Shown here one piece after another: positions 60,942-64,000 of a stretch of DNA of 64,000 bases. Numbering within the stretch: the stretch's first letter is position 1; every line of letters starts with the position of its first letter. A program made the translations under genes and the position numbers. This DNA is from Peteryoungia rhizophila (GTDB taxonomy: Bacteria > Pseudomonadota > Alphaproteobacteria > Rhizobiales > Rhizobiaceae): the NCBI RefSeq assembly GCF_004912145.1, contig NZ_STGT01000004.1:544451-608450 (forward strand), given 5' to 3'. The notes under the pieces were generated by a model that was not told the origin of the DNA, made no database searches, and saw only the letters and a list, made by a program, of their open reading frames with translations.

Positions 60942-61551
60942 ACAGCCTGCGCATACATGCCTTCATGCGCCTCTTTGCATCTGCCCGGCCACTGGCTGCA
61001 GTCCATGCAGGACGTTGGACGCGCGTTGCGTATCAGGTACGGGCTGGAAGATCGCCCGCGTGTCCCAGCCGCAACGGCGAGCCAGGACGCAACCACCAAT
61101 CTCGGCAATCCTTTCTCCCGGGGCGATTGGATGAGAATTGGTTGCAGCCTTGGCCATGTCCCCCCATTCGAACCCGGAGCAGTTACGGTCCCAGCCGGTC
61201 TGCAGCCGGGCAGGGCGATCGCAGCCGGGCGCCGAACGGCGACGAATGCAGCCCTCAAACGGCCGACCACTGTGCAGACCGCAGCAGAACCGAAGGGCCG
61301 ACCGGCATGGGCTCACTCGCACATCATCCAAGGAAGTGACCCCGACCAGGCCTACAATTTGAAGCCATGTGTTTGTACTTCTGTTCGCAAGTGGCCAGGC
61401 GGTGCCTCACCGATGGTCCTGAGGGTTCACAGGGGCACTGGCTCCAATGCGGGACAAAGGTTCTGGCCTTGAAGTTGAGCTGCGGTTGACGATCGCTGCG
61501 CAGACCATAAGGTCTTGCCTGTGGCATTGATCAGCATGATCGGAGAACCTC
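60942..61551. other. 610-nt region without a recognised gene
   Basis: Long open frames exist on both strands, as is common at this GC content, but none has a good ribosome binding site or a recognisable domain. It precedes the cidA/lrgB-type operon and should hold its promoter. Confidence 0.4.
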
Positions 61552-61923
61552 ATGCTTCGCGGGCTTGCGCTGTTATTGCTGTTTCAACTGGCCGGCGAGA
61601 GCATCGTCTTCCTGACTGGCCTCAAGATTCCGGGGCCCGTGATCGGCCTGGTTTTGCTGGCGGTCGCTCTGCCACTGATCGCACGGTTTCGCGCGGACCA
61701 TATCGTTGCGGAAGTCGAGAGGGCTTCCGATACGCTTCTGGGCAATCTGGGGCTGTTTTTCATCCCGGCCGGCGTTGGGGTTGTCGCGCTCAGCGGTGTC
61801 ATCGGTACGCATGGGACAGCAATCTTCGCAGTCCTGGTGATATCGGCGCTGGTGACGCTCGCCGTCACAGTGTGGGTGTTCATCGCGGTCAGGCGTCTGA
61901 TCGCAGCGAGACCTTCCCCATGA
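61552..61923 (+). CDS. CidA/LrgA-family holin-like protein
   Basis: 123 aa with four membrane segments: GLALLLLFQLAGESIVFLTG, PGPVIGLVLLAVALPLIARF, LGLFFIPAGVGVVALSGVIG and IFAVLVISALVTLAVTVWVF. FFIPAGVGV is the family signature. LrgA/CidA proteins are linked to murein hydrolase control and, in some bacteria, pyruvate or glycolate export. Its stop overlaps the lrgB-type start (ATGA). Confidence 0.9.
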   Translation: MLRGLALLLLFQLAGESIVFLTGLKIPGPVIGLVLLAVALPLIARFRADHIVAEVERASDTLLGNLGLFFIPAGVGVVALSGVIGTHGTAIFAVLVISALVTLAVTVWVFIAVRRLIAARPSP

Positions 61924-62642
61924 ACAGATCCCCGATTGATCTGTGGGTCTACCTTTCGGCGTCACCGCTCCTGTGGCTAACGCTCACACTCCTTGTCTGG
62001 ATTGCAGCGCAAGGGGTTTCGCGGCTACTGGGACGCCATCCGCTCGCCAACCCCGTCCTCATGTCTATCCTGGCAATCTCGGCCTGCATGTTCGCAGCGG
62101 AGATCCCCTATGAGCGGTTCTTTGCCGGTGCCCAGTTCATTCATTTCCTTCTGGGACCTGCGACTGTCGCCATCGCCGTTCCGCTTTACCGGCAATGGGG
62201 CGAGGTGAGACCGCTCCTCCTGCCGATATCGGTCGCGCTTTTGATAGGGTCATTCGTGGCGGTGGCGTCCGTCCTGGCCCTTGGGCTGCTGGCAGGCCTT
62301 CCCCGCGACATCCTTCTGTCCTTTCTTCCGAAATCGGCAACAGCCGGTGTGGCCATGGCCATCTCACAGTCACTGGGGGGTGACCCCTCCCTGACGGCTG
62401 TTCTGGTGATTGTGACAGGCATTGCAGGGGCGTTGATCGTGACACCCTTCATGAATGTGATGCGGATCGATGACTATGCCGCCCGTGGATTTGCAGTGGG
62501 GCTGACCTCCCATGGGATCGGAACCGCACGCGCCTATGACGTCAATCCAACAGCCGGGCTCTTTGCCGGCATCGCGATGGCCTTGAACGCAGTTGCGACA
62601 TCGCTCATGAGCCCGATCGCAGCCGCCTGGCTGGGCGGCTAG
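61920..62642 (+). CDS. LrgB/CidB-family membrane protein
   Basis: 240 aa from ATG 61920. Six to seven membrane segments; LLGPATVAIAVPLYRQWGEV, LPKSATAGVAMAISQSLGGD and GLTSHGIGTARAYDVNPTAG are the conserved blocks of the family. Its gene is translationally coupled to the cidA-type gene, the standard two-gene unit. No murein-related neighbour is present, so the cargo or role is unknown. Confidence 0.93.
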   Translation: MNRSPIDLWVYLSASPLLWLTLTLLVWIAAQGVSRLLGRHPLANPVLMSILAISACMFAAEIPYERFFAGAQFIHFLLGPATVAIAVPLYRQWGEVRPLLLPISVALLIGSFVAVASVLALGLLAGLPRDILLSFLPKSATAGVAMAISQSLGGDPSLTAVLVIVTGIAGALIVTPFMNVMRIDDYAARGFAVGLTSHGIGTARAYDVNPTAGLFAGIAMALNAVATSLMSPIAAAWLGG

Positions 62643-62943
62643 CCGGGAGGCCAGCATACTGGGTTCACCATGGCATCGACACCCAGGCCGAAGTTGACTG
62701 TGACGGAAAGACCGAGCCGGAACGGTCCAGAACAGAAAAAAGGGCGCTCGACCTTTCGGGAGCGCCCTTTCCTGTTCCCCGACGACGCCAAACGCCACGA
62801 CCAGGGTCGCCAGCAGGGCGTCGCATCAACGGGAGGTGGACGTCATATGTTGTTGATGGGGCAAGATTTCAAGTCGCGGCGACGACGATCTCCTGATAGC
62901 CGTCGCCGCCATGCTTGGAGACCGAGACCGAGGCCGATTCCAG
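62643..62943. other. 300-nt region with a bidirectional terminator
   Basis: No gene recognised; the terminator at 62739 is the main feature. A minus-strand frame ending GGDGYQEIVVAAT at 62874 looks like a C-terminal remnant but is not identified. Confidence 0.4.
62739..62770. terminator. Rho-independent-type terminator
   Basis: AAAGGGCGCTC (62739-62749) and GAGCGCCCTTT (62760-62770) form a perfect 11-bp stem with a 10-nt loop. A-rich sequence on the left gives a long T-run for leftward transcripts; rightward it would end the lrgB-type transcript. Confidence 0.8.
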
Positions 62944-63147
62944 ATGAGCACCGATCCCGAAACACGTAGAAGCATTGCGCAACGTGCACTCGATCGCTCA
63001 GTCATGCGTGGCATATCGCTCAAGGACGACGAAGCCTTCATGGCACTGCTGGAGCAGTGGATTGCCGGTGAGATTCCGATGCGTGTGATGCGCGAGCGCT
63101 ACTTCAACGCTGTCGCACAAAAGATATGTGACATCGCTGACCGCTAG
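62944..63147 (+). CDS. VbhA-like small antitoxin-family protein (tentative)
   Basis: 67 aa from ATG 62944 (MSTDPETRRSIAQRALDRSV). The sequence RALDRSVMRGISLKDDEAFM and LLEQWIAGEIPMRVMRERYF resembles the VbhA antitoxin helix bundle (NALASQ--EG--PD...GE...). In VbhA a SxxxEG motif blocks the Fic toxin; here the aligned positions carry Arg, so the inhibitory Glu appears absent. No Fic gene is found next to it; the following DNA is a truncated insertion element. It may be an orphan antitoxin or an unrelated plasmid protein. Confidence 0.5.
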   Translation: MSTDPETRRSIAQRALDRSVMRGISLKDDEAFMALLEQWIAGEIPMRVMRERYFNAVAQKICDIADR

Positions 63148-63213
63148 GCTCCAGACGCGTGATCGAAGGCGGTCCAGCCATCAAAACGCGCGCATCAGAG
63201 ACAGGCAAAAAAA

Positions 63214-63238
63214 AGGGCCGCCGGTCGAGACCGCGGCC
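63214..63238 (-). terminator. Strong terminator for leftward transcription
   Basis: GGGCCGC...GCGGCCC arms (63214-63238) with inner GGTC/GACC pairs are preceded on the plus strand by eight A, which read as a T-run leftward. It lies inside the tail of the truncated transposase frame, so that tail is not native. Confidence 0.85.
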
Positions 63239-63318
63239 CATAAATTTTGAAGGTCAAAACCTCCAGAGGGGAACAGCTGATGCGACGGAACTGGGAGGAA
63301 GCCGCCACAAGCATCAAC

Positions 63319-63337
63319 TTCAGGCACAATGCCTGAA
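63319..63337. repeat. Short inverted repeat near the IS breakpoint
   Basis: TTCAGGCA and TGCCTGAA flank CAA. The perfect 8-bp arms lie within 90 bp of the point where transposase homology is lost. It may be a remnant of the flanking gene or a recombination point. Confidence 0.4.
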
Positions 63338-64000
63338 TTTTGACCAGTTGGAAAACATTTCTTGTGCAAGGCAGCCATGCGTCTTGCGCTGCTCTCGATC
63401 GGGCAGGATCGGGTTCCGAACCGGCAATCATGCTCGTCGATCTGAACCAGCTCACCAAAGCAATCGCGCCGACCACGAGGCTGGAAAACACGCTTCTTGC
63501 GTTCACGACGCGAGATCCAGATACCCGCCTCGGTCATCCATTGCCGCAACGTCTCCTTGGCGACAGAAATCCGATGCAGCTCGATCAGCTTCTCGCGCGC
63601 CAGCGTCGGCCCAAAATCAAGATACGGTTCGCGGATCAGGTCCAGTGCCGCATTGCGGAACTCCTCACTATGGCGCCGATTACTCGGCCGTGATCGCTTC
63701 TTTGACACCAGACCGGCTGCACCATCAAGGTCATAGGCCTGCAGCAGCCGATGGACCTGACTTCGACTGAGATCGAGCTGCTCGGCAGCCTGTACGACGC
63801 TCAGGCGGTCGTCACGGATCTTCTGAATGACTTCGAGGCGATGCACTTCTTTCCGCGACATGGTGATCAAAAAGGACATGACGACTCCAACCGCTCATGG
63901 TCTCGACCAAGCTCGAAGTCGCCATCCTTGCTCCCGACGTTGGTATTGACCAGTGCATCAAGAGGCGAGGCTGTCGCATTACTAAATAGCCTCTACACGG

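Larger units (their letters stand above)
63181..63861 (-). pseudogene. Truncated ISNCY-family (IS1202-like) transposase gene
   Basis: From ATG 63861 the protein starts MSRKEVHRLEVIQKIRDDRL, continues with the HTH VVQAAEQLDLSRSQVHRLLQAYDLDG, then EFRNAALDLIREPYLDFGPT and VFQPRGRRDCFGELVQID. This matches ISNCY-type transposases up to the first catalytic Asp region. After VQID the expected sequence is lost; the remaining frame runs into unrelated DNA, including a terminator hairpin at 63214-63238. The transposase therefore lacks most of its catalytic domain. Confidence 0.82.

Noticed and set aside
60957..61472. 171-aa open frame before the cidA-type gene
   Set aside because: No ribosome binding site, and the sequence is low in hydrophobic periodicity and rich in Pro, Arg and Ala, as expected of random high-GC frames.
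1..64000. tRNA, rRNA genes and CRISPR arrays
   Set aside because: No conserved tRNA T-loop context, rRNA sequence or regularly spaced short repeats were seen by eye on either strand.

Overview
The window looks like part of a plasmid, megaplasmid or chromid from an alphaproteobacterium of the Rhizobiaceae (Rhizobium, Agrobacterium, Shinella or Sinorhizobium group). The basis is high-GC coding sequence, many sugar and organic-acid transport operons, and a Ti/Sym-plasmid-type transfer region (traB-traF-traA, oriT, traC-traD-traG) with the plasmid-borne small genes that usually accompany it. I see no replication genes, trb mating-pair genes, rRNA, tRNA or CRISPR array. Species and replicon type are inferred.

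Layout. 1-4073: end of an OmpR-type response regulator, an amidohydrolase, then accessory DNA with an IS3-family remnant and two copies (one decayed, one intact) of a palindrome-plus-nucleotidyltransferase unit. 4074-10991: a LacI regulator and a six-gene operon for an ABC importer, a glycerophosphodiesterase-like enzyme and an inositol-monophosphatase-like enzyme, with two matching operator-like palindromes between regulator and operon. 11334-14327: two orphan hypothetical genes, a LuxR-type regulator and a decayed copy of the leader of the ABC operon. 14328-22086: an iron-siderophore locus (FecI-type sigma, FecR, TonB receptor, FatB-type ABC importer). 22142-31260: PrpD-family and ornithine-cyclodeaminase-family genes, an AraC regulator and a polyol ABC importer with a zinc dehydrogenase. 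31369-38104: a malonate locus (GntR regulator, DctPQM-type TRAP importer, malonyl-CoA decarboxylase, malonyl-CoA synthetase). 38455-39641: small membrane protein and two XRE regulators. 39661-46054: a leftward polyamine-type ABC importer plus TauD-like dioxygenase, RraA-like protein and carbon-nitrogen hydrolase. 46373-49347: a TraR-like LuxR protein, a broken uppP and an I78-type lipoprotein. 50021-62642: conjugation genes, oriT, two DUF736 paralogs, other plasmid small genes and a cidA/lrgB-type pair. 62944-64000: a VbhA-like small protein and a truncated transposase.

How it fits together. Most of the window is solute capture: each importer sits beside its own regulator and one to three catabolic enzymes. 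Two observations stand out. First, importer + phosphodiesterase + sugar-phosphatase-like enzyme under a local repressor has the same enzyme logic as the agrocinopine (acc) operon of Ti plasmids, with a different transporter class. Second, a TraR-like protein with all six signature acyl-homoserine-lactone residues lies about 3 kb from Ti-type tra genes and is also divergent from a catabolic operon. Several short DNA elements look regulatory and are described individually: the nucleotidyltransferase palindrome, LacI-type operators, 21-bp-spaced MatR-like sites, a 37-nt block shared by the leaders of the DUF736 genes, a 19-bp inverted repeat, and a nested dyad beside oriT.
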